Shown: positions 1-9,417, numbered from the stretch's first letter. The stretch: DNA of 64,000 bases from Candidatus Avelusimicrobium intestinipullorum (GCA_944324635.1 CALUXC010000004.1:110442-174441); one strand, 5' to 3'. The notes: generated from the sequence alone by a model not told the origin. Program-made: numbers and translations.

Positions 1-93
1 CAAAGCACATCCCGTTTGAATGGGGGTGAGGATGGGGCTGTTTACAACGCTTCTTTTTTCATGATGAGAAATTAATATTTTAACCTTCGGCAT
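1..93 (-). CDS. DUF4422 glycosyltransferase-like protein, 5' end only (cut by window edge)
   Basis: The first 31 codons of a third DUF4422 gene run off the left edge. Its start (MPKVKILISHHEK...) and the segment PILTPIQTGCAL match the beginnings of the two genes that follow. An AGAGG Shine-Dalgarno sequence lies 8-9 nt before the ATG at position 93. DUF4422 proteins occur in capsule and LPS clusters and are thought to be glycosyltransferases, but no activity can be read from this fragment. The gap to its neighbour is only 11 nt, so the genes are probably co-transcribed. Confidence 0.75.
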   Translation of the reverse strand, partial: MPKVKILISHHEKRSVVNSPILTPIQTGCAL

Positions 94-104
94 AATTGAT
101 ACCT

Positions 105-983
105 CTAGTATATTCTCCCCGATAGAAACAGCCAACAACGCTCAAGCAATTTGGGAGGCTTTGTATTACAGCAAAAAGTGGTTTTTACTTCTTTTATTTT
201 CCATTTATTTTCCGATTTAAGCTTATTAACAAACAAACTTAAACAAAACTCCCCCAAGTAGCCCAACACTCTTTTATAATTGGGAATATAGTGGGTAGTG
301 TCTATTTTATCGTCCAATTTTGCCAAAACCGAAAAAAGAAACCGATTGTAGCGTTCAAACAAATCCCGCCGCATAATAAACATATTGTAAAGGTATTTGT
401 GCGGGGTGGTTTGTAAACGCTTTACAAACGGCATATATTCGGGATAATCGTGTTCTATTAATTCAAAAAACAGGGTTAAATCCTTTAGTTGAGAACCGAA
501 AATTCTCTTTTCGTAATCCTCCACTGAATTTGCAATTCCTATTTGGCTAAAATCACATTCTTTCACACAAATGCAGTCATATTGGGGAACTTCTCTTTCT
601 ATATTTTCATCCGTCAAACCAATATCCTGTAAATAAGTTCTCCCCATTTTTTTTACATAGACAATTTGATAGCAGTTTTCAATAGGGGCGTCCAATACAG
701 GAGGATTGAAATTATTCGCCAAAATAAAATGTCTGCGGTAATGCATGAACCCAATATAATCCGGATCACCCAACTTATCATAATTTTTCCACGCCCAATA
801 TTGCGCACTTAACTCGGCATATTTGGGGTTTTTAAGCGATATATTTTCCCCATCATCATCTTGCAGCATGCCAGTAAAACGTTTTTTTGCCACAGCAGAG
901 CCTGTCTGAATGGGAGTTAAAATATCAGACTTCAGCAAACGGTGTTTATCATGATAAGAAACCAAAATTTTAACCTTCGGCAT
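105..983 (-). CDS. DUF4422 domain glycosyltransferase-like protein
   Basis: This 292-residue cytoplasmic protein consists of essentially one DUF4422 domain. Recognisable blocks are KILVSYHDKH at the start, GMLQDDDGENIS near residue 40, the aromatic block YWAWKNYDKLG near 62, and IGFMHYRRHF near 77. The family is found in capsule, LPS and exopolysaccharide loci and is presumed to transfer sugars. It is closely similar along its length to the N-terminal half of the next gene, so the two arose by tandem duplication. No clear Shine-Dalgarno sequence precedes the ATG, and translation may depend on the upstream gene 27 nt away. Family membership is firm; donor and acceptor sugars are unknown. Confidence 0.85.
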   Translation of the reverse strand: MPKVKILVSYHDKHRLLKSDILTPIQTGSAVAKKRFTGMLQDDDGENISLKNPKYAELSAQYWAWKNYDKLGDPDYIGFMHYRRHFILANNFNPPVLDAPIENCYQIVYVKKMGRTYLQDIGLTDENIEREVPQYDCICVKECDFSQIGIANSVEDYEKRIFGSQLKDLTLFFELIEHDYPEYMPFVKRLQTTPHKYLYNMFIMRRDLFERYNRFLFSVLAKLDDKIDTTHYIPNYKRVLGYLGEFCLSLFVNKLKSENKWKIKEVKTTFCCNTKPPKLLERCWLFLSGRIY

Positions 984-1010
984 ATTAAAACAATCTACTT
1001 ATTAATAAGT

Positions 1011-2942
1011 TTATTGTCTAAATTGGCGCATAAATTGCACTTTGTTTTTAGCTTTTAAGCATTCCTCTCTATAATGGGCCCGTTTTTTACCAAATGTAAT
1101 ATGAGCCATTAATTTACAACGTAAATAACGGAAATAAATCAAATAATAGTTTCCACGACGTTTTTCAAATTCACCAGTTAACACATCCGTTATCATTTTA
1201 TGATTTAATCTCAGACAAATTTCTTCATAATATGGGGTTTTTCGGGCGTAACTCCACCACACATCAGCAAAATCTATCTCTACAAACCACCAAGGCTTGA
1301 TGCCTCCCGCGAAATGAATCACTTTGCCCCCTTTCCGCGCATCTAGATATTGAATTAAGTATTTATTAGAGATATATGGCATTGCCCACTCGAAGTTAGC
1401 TCTCGCCAGGACATTCCATTCTAAAGGGAGAATATGAAATTGATTTTGAAATATTTTATTGAGAAGATCCTGCTCTAAGAAGCGGAACCGGCCCTCTTGA
1501 GCTAATTGTAACAATTCTGTTAAAGAACAAGTTTTATTAAATTTTTGGACATCTACCAACAGAACTCCCGTATTAAAATACTGATAAACATTTTTTAATG
1601 ATAAAGAATTTCGAGAATAGTTTTCGATATCTTCTTTTGTTGCTGGATTATTAAGAAAAGCGCTCCACATAACTTCTAAAGCTGCGCCTAGAACCTTTCC
1701 TTGCAAGTTACTCTTAAACAAATAGGCAGGATCACTCATAAAGACTAAATCCAAATCCGTAAACAAAATTTTATTATACTTGGACAGTAGTCGAGGTGCA
1801 GTAATCCTAAAATAACATTCCAAGCTAAAATGTTCATGCACATACAGGTTATATTTTTGTAATAATCCCATAGGATTTACAAAGCGTACGCTTACATTTT
1901 CTCTCTTAGCAAAACGCAATAATTTCTCTTTTGCCATCGCGGTAATAGTATGCTCAAAAATCAAGATATCGTATTTTTCACTCTCTGATATATGCTCCAG
2001 GACAGAGGCCAACCAAACCGACAAATACGGCACATATTCATTACTACAACTCACGGCCAAAGTGACGCTATCCTGTCCAAATGCAGGTTTGATTTCACCG
2101 TTGACACTTGTGTCTAATATAAAACTTGTCCGGGTTTCTTTTATTTTCCATTTTTGCTCTGATTTGAGCTTATTAATAAATAAGCTTAAGCAAAATTCCC
2201 CCAAATAGGCAAGAACACGTGTATAATTCGCCGGATAATAAGTAATATCTATTTCTTCTTCTAGTTTTTCTAAAACCGAAAAAAGAAACTGATTGTAGCG
2301 TTCAAACAAATCTCGCCGCATAATAAACATATTATAAAGGTATTTATAGGGGGTTTCTTGTAAACGCTTTACAAACGGTATATATTCCGGATAATCTCTC
2401 TCGATTAATTCAAAAAACAGTTCTAAATCCTTTAGCTGAGAACCGAGGATTCGCTTTTCGTAATCCTCCACTGAATTAGCAATTCCTATTTGGCTAAAAT
2501 CACCTTCTCTCACACAAATACAGTCATATTGAGGGACTTCTTTTTCTATATCGGCATCTGTTAAGCCAATGTCTTGCAAATATGTCTCTTCAATTCTATC
2601 TATATAAACCAGCTGATAGCATTTTTCTAACGCTGGATTTTTTACAGGGAATTTAGGAGTATCCGCAAAAACAAAATTCCGACGATAATGCATAAACCCA
2701 ATATAATCCGGGTTACCCAACTTATCATAATTTTTCCATGCCCAATACTGAGCAGTCAACTCGGCATATTTTGGATTTTTGGCCGAAATATTCTCTCCGT
2801 CATCATCTTGCAGCATCCCTTCAAAACGTTCTTCCGCCAAAGCACAGCCCGTTTGAATCGGCAATAAAATATCTGATTTAATTAACGGGTGTTTATCGTG
2901 ATAGCTGATTAAAATTTTAATTTTAGGATTTTGAGTGTTCAT
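1011..2942 (-). CDS. Two-domain glycosyltransferase: DUF4422 fused to GT8
   Basis: A 643-residue fusion. Residues 1-285 are a DUF4422 domain nearly collinear with the neighbouring 292-residue protein. From about residue 290 a glycosyltransferase family 8 domain begins (VTLAVSCSNEYVPYLSVWL). Its metal-binding DxD motif is visible in FTDLDLVFMSDP, and the family's later FEQD/LNKIF-type region is present as FLEQDLLNKIF. GT8 enzymes use nucleotide sugars, typically UDP-glucose or UDP-galactose, to extend LPS-like glycans. An AAGGGG sequence about 10 nt upstream supports the start. It lies in the same direction as the CDP-sugar genes, so surface-glycan assembly is the likely role. Confidence 0.85.
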   Translation of the reverse strand: MNTQNPKIKILISYHDKHPLIKSDILLPIQTGCALAEERFEGMLQDDDGENISAKNPKYAELTAQYWAWKNYDKLGNPDYIGFMHYRRNFVFADTPKFPVKNPALEKCYQLVYIDRIEETYLQDIGLTDADIEKEVPQYDCICVREGDFSQIGIANSVEDYEKRILGSQLKDLELFFELIERDYPEYIPFVKRLQETPYKYLYNMFIMRRDLFERYNQFLFSVLEKLEEEIDITYYPANYTRVLAYLGEFCLSLFINKLKSEQKWKIKETRTSFILDTSVNGEIKPAFGQDSVTLAVSCSNEYVPYLSVWLASVLEHISESEKYDILIFEHTITAMAKEKLLRFAKRENVSVRFVNPMGLLQKYNLYVHEHFSLECYFRITAPRLLSKYNKILFTDLDLVFMSDPAYLFKSNLQGKVLGAALEVMWSAFLNNPATKEDIENYSRNSLSLKNVYQYFNTGVLLVDVQKFNKTCSLTELLQLAQEGRFRFLEQDLLNKIFQNQFHILPLEWNVLARANFEWAMPYISNKYLIQYLDARKGGKVIHFAGGIKPWWFVEIDFADVWWSYARKTPYYEEICLRLNHKMITDVLTGEFEKRRGNYYLIYFRYLRCKLMAHITFGKKRAHYREECLKAKNKVQFMRQFRQ

Positions 2943-3047
2943 AAATTATTTTCCCCTTTACAAGCAAAGCTATGTTTCCATTTGTCTCATATATAAGGCC
3001 GAGACTATTTCTCCCAAATTTTTCCGTCATACAACCAAGCGTTAGTT

Positions 3048-5375
3048 CTATTTACAATCTTTTATTTTATCGCGGTATTTTTCTATTTGGTGCCACATTT
3101 TCAGTTTTCTTTTTCCTTTTGCTATCTGATATAGTCCCTGATAGCAATGCACTTTCATCACGTATTCTGCGCGCCTTAAGGCACAGCGGGCATGTTCCCA
3201 CACAGTTTTCTTGTGTGAACGCCCCGCACGGGCTAAAGCCAACATACTGCGCAACACCAACCACGAGTCCTGCCTATATTTTTCCAACAATTCATTCACC
3301 CGTCTATAGTCAATTGGCTCTTGCGGATGCAACAAATCTTCCTCGGACGATAAAATGCGCGAAGAAAGCCCCAACATCTTTAGCAAATTGATAAACCGGG
3401 TATGTCCTCTCATTTGGTTAAGAATTACGAAAAATTGCTTTTGAAAAATGATAGACAAACACATTCCGTGAAAGGAATCCGTAATTACAAAATCAGCCTG
3501 CCAAATGGCCTTAAGCCAATCTTCCACGCATACGCGGGTTTCCGAGGTTTCCCATGCCGCGTCCGACAGCACATGCACACTTAGTTGCCGCGCTTTGGCA
3601 AATTGTTTTATAATGGAGTCCTTCTTCTCCTCTTTATCCAAGATATAGCAAAACAAACTTTTAGGTTGGAAACGGAGTTTACTCTTCTTAATCAAAGGCT
3701 GGAAATCCGTTTGATTCATTAAAAACACCGGGTCCAATACCACCGGTCCCGTCAGACCGCCAAACTTTGTTTGCATTAACTGTTGGCCGCTTTTTTCTCT
3801 AAAAGAGAGCATGTCAAAATGTTTTAAGTCCCGGGTCATTTTCCATTTTGTAAATGGCTTGTTCGGGAAAGTATCTATGCCAAAAGACAGGCCATACACA
3901 CTTTTAGGGATATCATCTTCTACCCAATCCAGCGTAACGTATTTCCCAAATTCTTTATATAAATGGTAACGGAAAATTTGGTCTGACCCTACCAAAAAGC
4001 TTTTCACATTCTTATTCAGTTGACGCATTGCCCGCTTAGATGGGAAAATCGGCGCTAAATCCTTCGGGTCATACGGGTTTTCAGAAAACAACACCGGCCG
4101 TTCATTCGGCTTCCAGATAGCATTTTTCGGCCGTTCTATCATTAGGGCGGAATACCCTTCTTTCAACACGGCGCGGTAGAGGCTGTAATATTGGATATTA
4201 TTCCCGTAGTTTTCCACGGTATAGGGCCCCACAATGCCCACATCAAATTTTTTGTATAGCAACTTATCCACCAAGGTGTTAAAGGGGACCGAACGAAATT
4301 CTTTGAAAAAAGCGGCCCTTTCCGGGTGAAATTTGGAACTGCGCCAGAGGGGATAATTAGGGGAATGGTCCAGCACGGAAACGGGATATTCTTTAATCCA
4401 TTTTGCTTGAGGACGCAGTTGTTCCACAAGCCGGCTGGCTTTTTGCGTATGCACTAATAGCAAAGAAGTGCCTTTTCTGTCATTTGCTTCCAGGTCCACA
4501 TCATCAATTCCCCAGAAATCAGCCAGCGTAAAATCTGCCTGCCGATGAATATGGGTATACAAACAATTTTCGCAAGAAGGGCGCAAATATAGATTTTGGT
4601 TAAATCCGTCAAAATAGCTGGACTGCAGTTTATGAGAGGCGTCCTTAAAATACACGGAAAGAGTGGCACAATTCCACCCCAGCTTTTTTTTATCCCGGAA
4701 AGAAAGGGCCGACAGAGCCTTTAGGTCAAAATTATCTGCCAAATACTTCTGCCACACTTCGTTATTGGGAACCCCGTGGCATACGCAATCAGCCGTCATT
4801 AACTGGGGATAATCTTTCCCCAGAAACGCATATAGTCCCGCCACCTGGCAAGGAGTTCCGGTAAACAAAACCGCACGTCCCTGTTCCAACTTTTTTTGAA
4901 CGTCCGCAAAACAAGCTGCCGCATTACTTTGCACGTATTTGCTCGTACATAACGGGTACAGGTCTTCTTCCGTTTCGGCCGCGCGGTGTTTCACGCTCCA
5001 ATCTTTTTCAAAAGCCGCTCCATACACCACCCCTTTTTGGGCCAATACTTGCCTTGCCAACAACGTAAAGGCTCCCCCGGAAGAACTGTGCAGTCGCACA
5101 GCATCTTCAGCAAGTACTGCATAACACTGCGTGTGAGAAGAATCTGCTTTAGGAGCCTTTAATGAAGGGCATTGTTTGGCGCACAGGCCGCAATCTCGGC
5201 ATAAAGAAGGGTCTATTTGAGGATAGAGGAACCCTTCCGCGTCCGCACGCATGGAAATTGCCCCAAAAGGGCATATTTTTTCGCACGCGGCGCACCCGGT
5301 ACATTGTTGCCGGGCTGGAAGAGAACGCGTAGGCTTTTCCACAGAAGGGGCAGCGGGATTGGTATTATTTATCAT
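3048..5375 (-). CDS. FrhB-type iron-sulfur protein fused to polysaccharide pyruvyltransferase
   Basis: A roughly 775-residue fusion. Near residues 25-70 are two 4Fe-4S motifs (CTGCAACEKICP and CRDCGLCAKQCP). They are followed by a coenzyme F420 hydrogenase/dehydrogenase beta-subunit (FrhB) domain to about 365, with GTPCQVAGL and CHGVPNNEVW. From about 375 a polysaccharide pyruvyltransferase (CsaB/WcaK-like) domain starts at VGIVGPYTVENYGNNIQYYSL and includes SFREKSG and ITDSFHGMCLSI. As separate genes these families often sit together in polysaccharide clusters. The likely role is acidic decoration of a glycan with a redox partner. A TTG three bases upstream of the ATG could also be the start. 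It overlaps the flavoprotein gene by about 11 nt. Confidence 0.85.
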   Translation of the reverse strand: MINNTNPAAPSVEKPTRSLPARQQCTGCAACEKICPFGAISMRADAEGFLYPQIDPSLCRDCGLCAKQCPSLKAPKADSSHTQCYAVLAEDAVRLHSSSGGAFTLLARQVLAQKGVVYGAAFEKDWSVKHRAAETEEDLYPLCTSKYVQSNAAACFADVQKKLEQGRAVLFTGTPCQVAGLYAFLGKDYPQLMTADCVCHGVPNNEVWQKYLADNFDLKALSALSFRDKKKLGWNCATLSVYFKDASHKLQSSYFDGFNQNLYLRPSCENCLYTHIHRQADFTLADFWGIDDVDLEANDRKGTSLLLVHTQKASRLVEQLRPQAKWIKEYPVSVLDHSPNYPLWRSSKFHPERAAFFKEFRSVPFNTLVDKLLYKKFDVGIVGPYTVENYGNNIQYYSLYRAVLKEGYSALMIERPKNAIWKPNERPVLFSENPYDPKDLAPIFPSKRAMRQLNKNVKSFLVGSDQIFRYHLYKEFGKYVTLDWVEDDIPKSVYGLSFGIDTFPNKPFTKWKMTRDLKHFDMLSFREKSGQQLMQTKFGGLTGPVVLDPVFLMNQTDFQPLIKKSKLRFQPKSLFCYILDKEEKKDSIIKQFAKARQLSVHVLSDAAWETSETRVCVEDWLKAIWQADFVITDSFHGMCLSIIFQKQFFVILNQMRGHTRFINLLKMLGLSSRILSSEEDLLHPQEPIDYRRVNELLEKYRQDSWLVLRSMLALARAGRSHKKTVWEHARCALRRAEYVMKVHCYQGLYQIAKGKRKLKMWHQIEKYRDKIKDCK

Positions 5376-6651
5376 CAATCACTTGCTCCGCCGTTTTTTT
5401 GCCGTCCTCAAACGCTTGGTGTGTCCAGTAATAGGCCCATTTTCCAAAACGGCCCGTACTGTAAATATGCAAGGAATTCAAATAATCCAGCACCGTTTGG
5501 CGGTTTTGATAAATATTTTTATCAAACGTAATGTTGGCATACGGCTCAAAACGAATATCCTTCACTACAATATCTTCCGGCTTAAACAGGCCCATTTCCT
5601 GCAATTTGTCCACAGTCTTTTGCAACACTTCCGAGGCCGGCGGAATTTTGTCCGTATTTCCATAAAATACTTCCGCCTGCAGGGAAGAGCACCCCTGCGG
5701 TGCATTGTCGGGCGACTTCAAATTGGGAGAATACACCCGGGCCGGAGGGATATCTTCATCATAAATATAGAACCACAGATATTTCGCCACATCAGGCCGA
5801 TTAAATCCAAGCGAAACCTGATAGCCGCAGGTATTGCGCAAATTCTTAGCCGCCGTCAACACGGCAGACGGGACGTCCGGCAAGATTTTAACAATTTCCG
5901 GAAGCGGTAACGAAGAAATCAATTTCTCATATGCTGCCGAAGTTCCATCTTCAAACTTTACTTGCTTAGCTTTTGGATCAATAAAAACAGCTTTTTTATT
6001 TAGCGCAATATCCGCTTTTTCGTGCAACGCGTTCAAAATGCTTCTAAATCCGCCTTTTTGCGGATAGCGCATCACCGAGGTATAGTAAAAGATTTCGGAA
6101 GGCTTTTCAAACGCGCCTTTTAGCACTTCTTCCAAAGTAGGCGAGTGCATGCGGTTGCCCACCCATTTAGTTTCCAATTCGTCAGGTTCTGCCCCCCAGT
6201 ATTTACGCGTATAAGCAAAGGGAAAATGTTCGGCAAAATAATCCCCGTATTGTACGCGCAGCCAAGTGGCGTAATCCGTAATTTGCTCTACCGGGATTTG
6301 GCGGCGATTTACAAATCCGGAAATAATTTTCACCTTTTCTTCCGTCGGCAAAGGATACAAATTATTTTGAGCGGGGTGATACAGCCAATACCCGTGGTAA
6401 TAGTTGCAAGAAACGGGAGGGTGATTAAAAAGAGGCCCGGAGGCAGCAAATAATTTTTGGACTTCCGGGTCTGGAGCAAAAGTGAAGTGGACAAAACGGT
6501 CAAACCGAAAACCATCAAGCGTAAAATTCCCGCATAAACCGCCCCAATCCGCATCTTTTTCAAAGATGCGGACGGGTAGTTTATTTTGCTGCAATCTAAA
6601 AGCGGCCGATAATCCGGCAATGCCGCTGCCTAATACTATAATATCTTTCAT
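5365..6651 (-). CDS. FAD-dependent amine-oxidase-like protein (UDP-galactopyranose-mutase-like fold)
   Basis: A 428-residue flavoprotein. The N-terminus carries the FAD dinucleotide-binding motif GSGIAGLSAAFRL (residues 8-20), followed by the acidic ribose-binding residue in IFEKDADWGGLCG. Later blocks such as YPQKGGFRSILNAL, LISSLPLPEIV and the C-terminal STGRFGKWAYYWT are typical of the protoporphyrinogen oxidase/UDP-galactopyranose mutase superfamily found in glycan loci. The substrate is unknown; conversion of a nucleotide or lipid-linked sugar is an inference from context. It lies 2 nt after rfbG with no clear Shine-Dalgarno sequence, so translation is probably coupled. A distant paralogue occurs at 41846-43120. 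Confidence 0.75.
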   Translation of the reverse strand: MKDIIVLGSGIAGLSAAFRLQQNKLPVRIFEKDADWGGLCGNFTLDGFRFDRFVHFTFAPDPEVQKLFAASGPLFNHPPVSCNYYHGYWLYHPAQNNLYPLPTEEKVKIISGFVNRRQIPVEQITDYATWLRVQYGDYFAEHFPFAYTRKYWGAEPDELETKWVGNRMHSPTLEEVLKGAFEKPSEIFYYTSVMRYPQKGGFRSILNALHEKADIALNKKAVFIDPKAKQVKFEDGTSAAYEKLISSLPLPEIVKILPDVPSAVLTAAKNLRNTCGYQVSLGFNRPDVAKYLWFYIYDEDIPPARVYSPNLKSPDNAPQGCSSLQAEVFYGNTDKIPPASEVLQKTVDKLQEMGLFKPEDIVVKDIRFEPYANITFDKNIYQNRQTVLDYLNSLHIYSTGRFGKWAYYWTHQAFEDGKKTAEQVIDDK

Positions 6652-6653
6652 AA

Positions 6654-7736
6654 TTATTGTTTGGCACTATGGGCTTGGATTTGTTTGACGCAATAGTCCC
6701 ACATGTTTTTTCCATCTATAGCTTCTTTATACCAATCCACGGTAAACTCTATGGCTTCGTCAAAGGAAAGTTTAGAATGCCAACGATCCAACATATAATA
6801 TACTTTGGTCACGTCCAAACTCAACAAAGTATTTTCGTGCACATCTTCTTCTTTAGACTTATTGATTACTCGTCCTTTCCCATAATATTCCACACATTTT
6901 TGTGCCACTTCCCAAACAGTGCGGTTAGCTTCGATTTTGGGCCCAAAGTTAAAACTGGTGCTGTAGGTCACAGGGTCTTGAATCAGTTTTTCACCAACTT
7001 TCAAATACCCGGAAAGGGGTTCCAGCACATGTTCCCACGGGCGGGTGGCCTGCGGGCTGCGGATTTCAATGTCTTTGCCCGCTTCAATGGCACGAATGCA
7101 ATCGGGGATTAAACGGTTATCGCTCCAGTCCCCGCCGCCAATCACGTTCCCGGCACGCACGCTGGCAATGGCTTTGCCGTGTTTGGCATAATCTTTCGGG
7201 TTAAAGAAAGAATTTCTCCAGGAAGAAATCAGCAATTCCGCACAGCCCTTGGAAGAAGAATACGGGTCATACCCGCCCATGCGGTCCGTTTCGCGGTACC
7301 CCCAAATCTGTTCTACGTTTTCGTAGCATTTATCGGAGGTAATCATAATAACCTGTTTAATAAAATCAAACTTCCGCACGGCTTCCAATATGTTCAAAGA
7401 GCCCATCACGTTGGTTTCGTAGGTCATTTTGGGGTGCTCGTAAGAAGTTCGCACCAACGCCTGAGCCGCCAAGTGGAAAATCATGGACGGTCTATATTTA
7501 GAGATCACTTCCTCCAAGCGGGACGCATCTCTCACGTCGCCGCGTTCATCGGCAAACAAACGTTCTTTTAAGTGCGAAGCACAATAATTGCTCCGATCGG
7601 AATACGGATCTAGCGCATAGCCCACCACTTTAGCGCCCAACGAGGTAAGCCAAATAGCCAGCCACGAGCCCTTAAATCCGGTATGCCCGGTTACTAAGAC
7701 GGTTTTACCTTCATAAATGCCGTTAAAGTTATTCAT
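6654..7736 (-). CDS. rfbG: CDP-glucose 4,6-dehydratase
   Basis: RfbG converts CDP-glucose to CDP-4-keto-6-deoxyglucose, the branch-point of CDP-deoxysugar synthesis. This 360-residue short-chain dehydrogenase/reductase has the NAD-binding motif VTGHTGFKGSWLA near the N-terminus, which is characteristic of RfbG. It also has MIFHLAAQALVRTSY, the catalytic SSSKGCAE region with Tyr-x-x-x-Lys (YDPYSSSKG), and the RPWEHVLEPLSGYL block. The start is placed at the ATG at 7736 because it overlaps the upstream stop as ATGA and has AAGGAG 8 nt before it. The upstream partner rfbF lies two genes away in the same operon. Confidence 0.93.
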   Translation of the reverse strand: MNNFNGIYEGKTVLVTGHTGFKGSWLAIWLTSLGAKVVGYALDPYSDRSNYCASHLKERLFADERGDVRDASRLEEVISKYRPSMIFHLAAQALVRTSYEHPKMTYETNVMGSLNILEAVRKFDFIKQVIMITSDKCYENVEQIWGYRETDRMGGYDPYSSSKGCAELLISSWRNSFFNPKDYAKHGKAIASVRAGNVIGGGDWSDNRLIPDCIRAIEAGKDIEIRSPQATRPWEHVLEPLSGYLKVGEKLIQDPVTYSTSFNFGPKIEANRTVWEVAQKCVEYYGKGRVINKSKEEDVHENTLLSLDVTKVYYMLDRWHSKLSFDEAIEFTVDWYKEAIDGKNMWDYCVKQIQAHSAKQ

Positions 7737-8632
7737 TTCAAATGCTCCTTCCACCAATTAATAGTTTGTTCCAATCCGGACGTAAGAGTATATTTCGGGC
7801 TCCAGCCCACTTCCTTCGTCAGCCGTTCGTTGGCTCCCACCAGAACGGGATCGGCAAAATTCTCTTCCAACGCGCCCCAAAGGATTTTCCCTTTGAAGTT
7901 CGTCAAGCGGGCAATTTCTTCCACAATTGTGCGCAGCTGCACGGGCTTGCCGGAAGAAATGTTAACCGCACCGCAAACAGAAGAATCAAACAACGCCGCA
8001 ATGCCGGCAGCGGTGTCTTCCACATGCAAATAATCCAAGAATTTTGTACACGGGCTTACTTTCACGTCTTCGCCTTTAAGCATGGAGCAAATAACAGACG
8101 GCATCAGACGTGCCGCTCTTTCATACGGACCATACAGATTAAAAATGCGCGCCCACTTAAAATCCACCCCTGCTTGCCGGCACATACCACCGCCTACCTT
8201 AAATAAGGCAGCTTTGGCTTGCCCATAAAGAGAATGGTTATCTAAAGGAGTTTCTTTTTCGCGCAATAACCCATAAGAAAAATCGTACTCAGATACACTG
8301 CCCGCACCCAAAAATTTCTTGCCGCCATTGGCGATAAATTCTTTTATCATATCCAGCGACAAACTCAACCAATCGGCATTTCCAAAATTCATGTGACACT
8401 TGGGGCCCACATACCACGCCAGGTGAATCAAATTTTCAAATTTGTGCTCTCTCAAATAAGAAATTAATTTTTCCCGATCAAAGAGATCCATTTCACAGGT
8501 TACAACCCCTTTTTGTTCCTCCAGGGCCGAACTATTAGACGGGGCGTACACGGTATACCCGCGTTCCAACATTTGCTTGGTTACTTGACGGCCGATAAAT
8601 CCGCTGGCCCCGGTGATGAGTACTTTTTTCAT
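7733..8632 (-). CDS. NAD-dependent epimerase/dehydratase, probable CDP-4-keto-6-deoxyhexose reductase or epimerase
   Basis: A 299-residue extended short-chain dehydrogenase. The N-terminal Rossmann motif is VLITGASGFIGRQV. The catalytic Tyr and Lys are visible in LYGQAKAALFKVG, preceded by the Ser-containing GAGSVSEYDFSYG. ARIFNLYGPYERAARLMPSVI and LDYLHVEDTAAGI are typical of nucleotide-sugar epimerases/reductases. Its position between rfbF and rfbG suggests it acts on the RfbG product, in the manner of CDP-abequose or CDP-paratose synthases; the exact product cannot be told. The ATG at 8632 is preferred because GGGAGG lies about 10 nt upstream. Confidence 0.8.
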   Translation of the reverse strand: MKKVLITGASGFIGRQVTKQMLERGYTVYAPSNSSALEEQKGVVTCEMDLFDREKLISYLREHKFENLIHLAWYVGPKCHMNFGNADWLSLSLDMIKEFIANGGKKFLGAGSVSEYDFSYGLLREKETPLDNHSLYGQAKAALFKVGGGMCRQAGVDFKWARIFNLYGPYERAARLMPSVICSMLKGEDVKVSPCTKFLDYLHVEDTAAGIAALFDSSVCGAVNISSGKPVQLRTIVEEIARLTNFKGKILWGALEENFADPVLVGANERLTKEVGWSPKYTLTSGLEQTINWWKEHLK

Positions 8633-8637
8633 TCGGA

Positions 8638-9417
8638 CTAATCCTCCCACACTTTCCACGGGGCTTTTCCTTCCGCCCACATTTCGTTCAGTTCCACTTT
8701 ATCTTTCAGCGTATCCATCGGGTGCCAAAAGCCACTGTGTTTGTAAGCGTTTAATTGCCCCGCTTTAGCAAGGCCCATCAACGGTTCTCTTTCCCAAACC
8801 ACTTTTTCTCCGTCGGGGATATAGTCAAACACTTCGGGCTGGCACACAAAAAATCCGCCGTTTACCCAAGCTCCGTCCCCTACCGGTTTTTCCTGAAAGT
8901 GGGAAATGGAGTTATCAGGCTGAATGTTGAGCGCGCCAAAACGGCCGGAGGGCTGCACAGCCGTAAGCGTGGCCAGCTTGCCGGATTTTTGGTGCGATTC
9001 CAACAGTTTTTTAATATTTACATCGGCCACGCCGTCGCCATAAGTCAGCATGAAAGGATTTTTTCCCACATAGTGGCGGGCTTGTTTAATGCGGGAACCG
9101 GTCATGGCGTTGCGGCCGGTGTAGATCATGGTCACTTTCCAAGGCTCGCAGCGGTTGCGGTGAATATCGATTTCGTTGTTGGAAAAATTGATGGTAACAT
9201 CGGAATTGTTGGTGTAATAGTTGAGGAAATACTCTTTAATCACTTCGCTTTTGTACCCGCACAAGATAACAAAATCCGTCAGTCCGTAGTGGGTATACAG
9301 TTTCATGATATGCCACAAAATAGGATATCCACCAATTTCCACCATCGGTTTAGGACGAATAGAAGTTTCCTCCCCTAAACGAGTTCCCAATCCGCCGGCC
9401 AGCAACAAAACTTTCAT
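8638..9417 (-). CDS. rfbF: Glucose-1-phosphate cytidylyltransferase
   Basis: RfbF makes CDP-glucose from CTP and glucose-1-phosphate, the first step of CDP-deoxysugar synthesis. The 259-residue protein begins with the nucleotidyltransferase signature LLLAGGLGTRLGEET and continues with RPKPMVEIGGYPILWHIM. It has the family-typical FMLTYGDGVADVNI metal-site block, FQEKPVGDGAWVNGGFFV, and GFWHPMDTLKDK near the end. The ATG at 9417 is chosen over the one at 9423 because AAGGAG is 7 nt away from the former but only 1 nt from the latter. It is the first gene of the minus-strand operon rfbF, reductase, rfbG and onward. Confidence 0.95.
   Translation of the reverse strand: MKVLLLAGGLGTRLGEETSIRPKPMVEIGGYPILWHIMKLYTHYGLTDFVILCGYKSEVIKEYFLNYYTNNSDVTINFSNNEIDIHRNRCEPWKVTMIYTGRNAMTGSRIKQARHYVGKNPFMLTYGDGVADVNIKKLLESHQKSGKLATLTAVQPSGRFGALNIQPDNSISHFQEKPVGDGAWVNGGFFVCQPEVFDYIPDGEKVVWEREPLMGLAKAGQLNAYKHSGFWHPMDTLKDKVELNEMWAEGKAPWKVWED

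Noticed and set aside
2972..3391. A 139-codon plus-strand frame over the end of the FrhB/pyruvyltransferase gene
   Set aside because: Most of it is antisense to a well-supported gene and it shows no domain.
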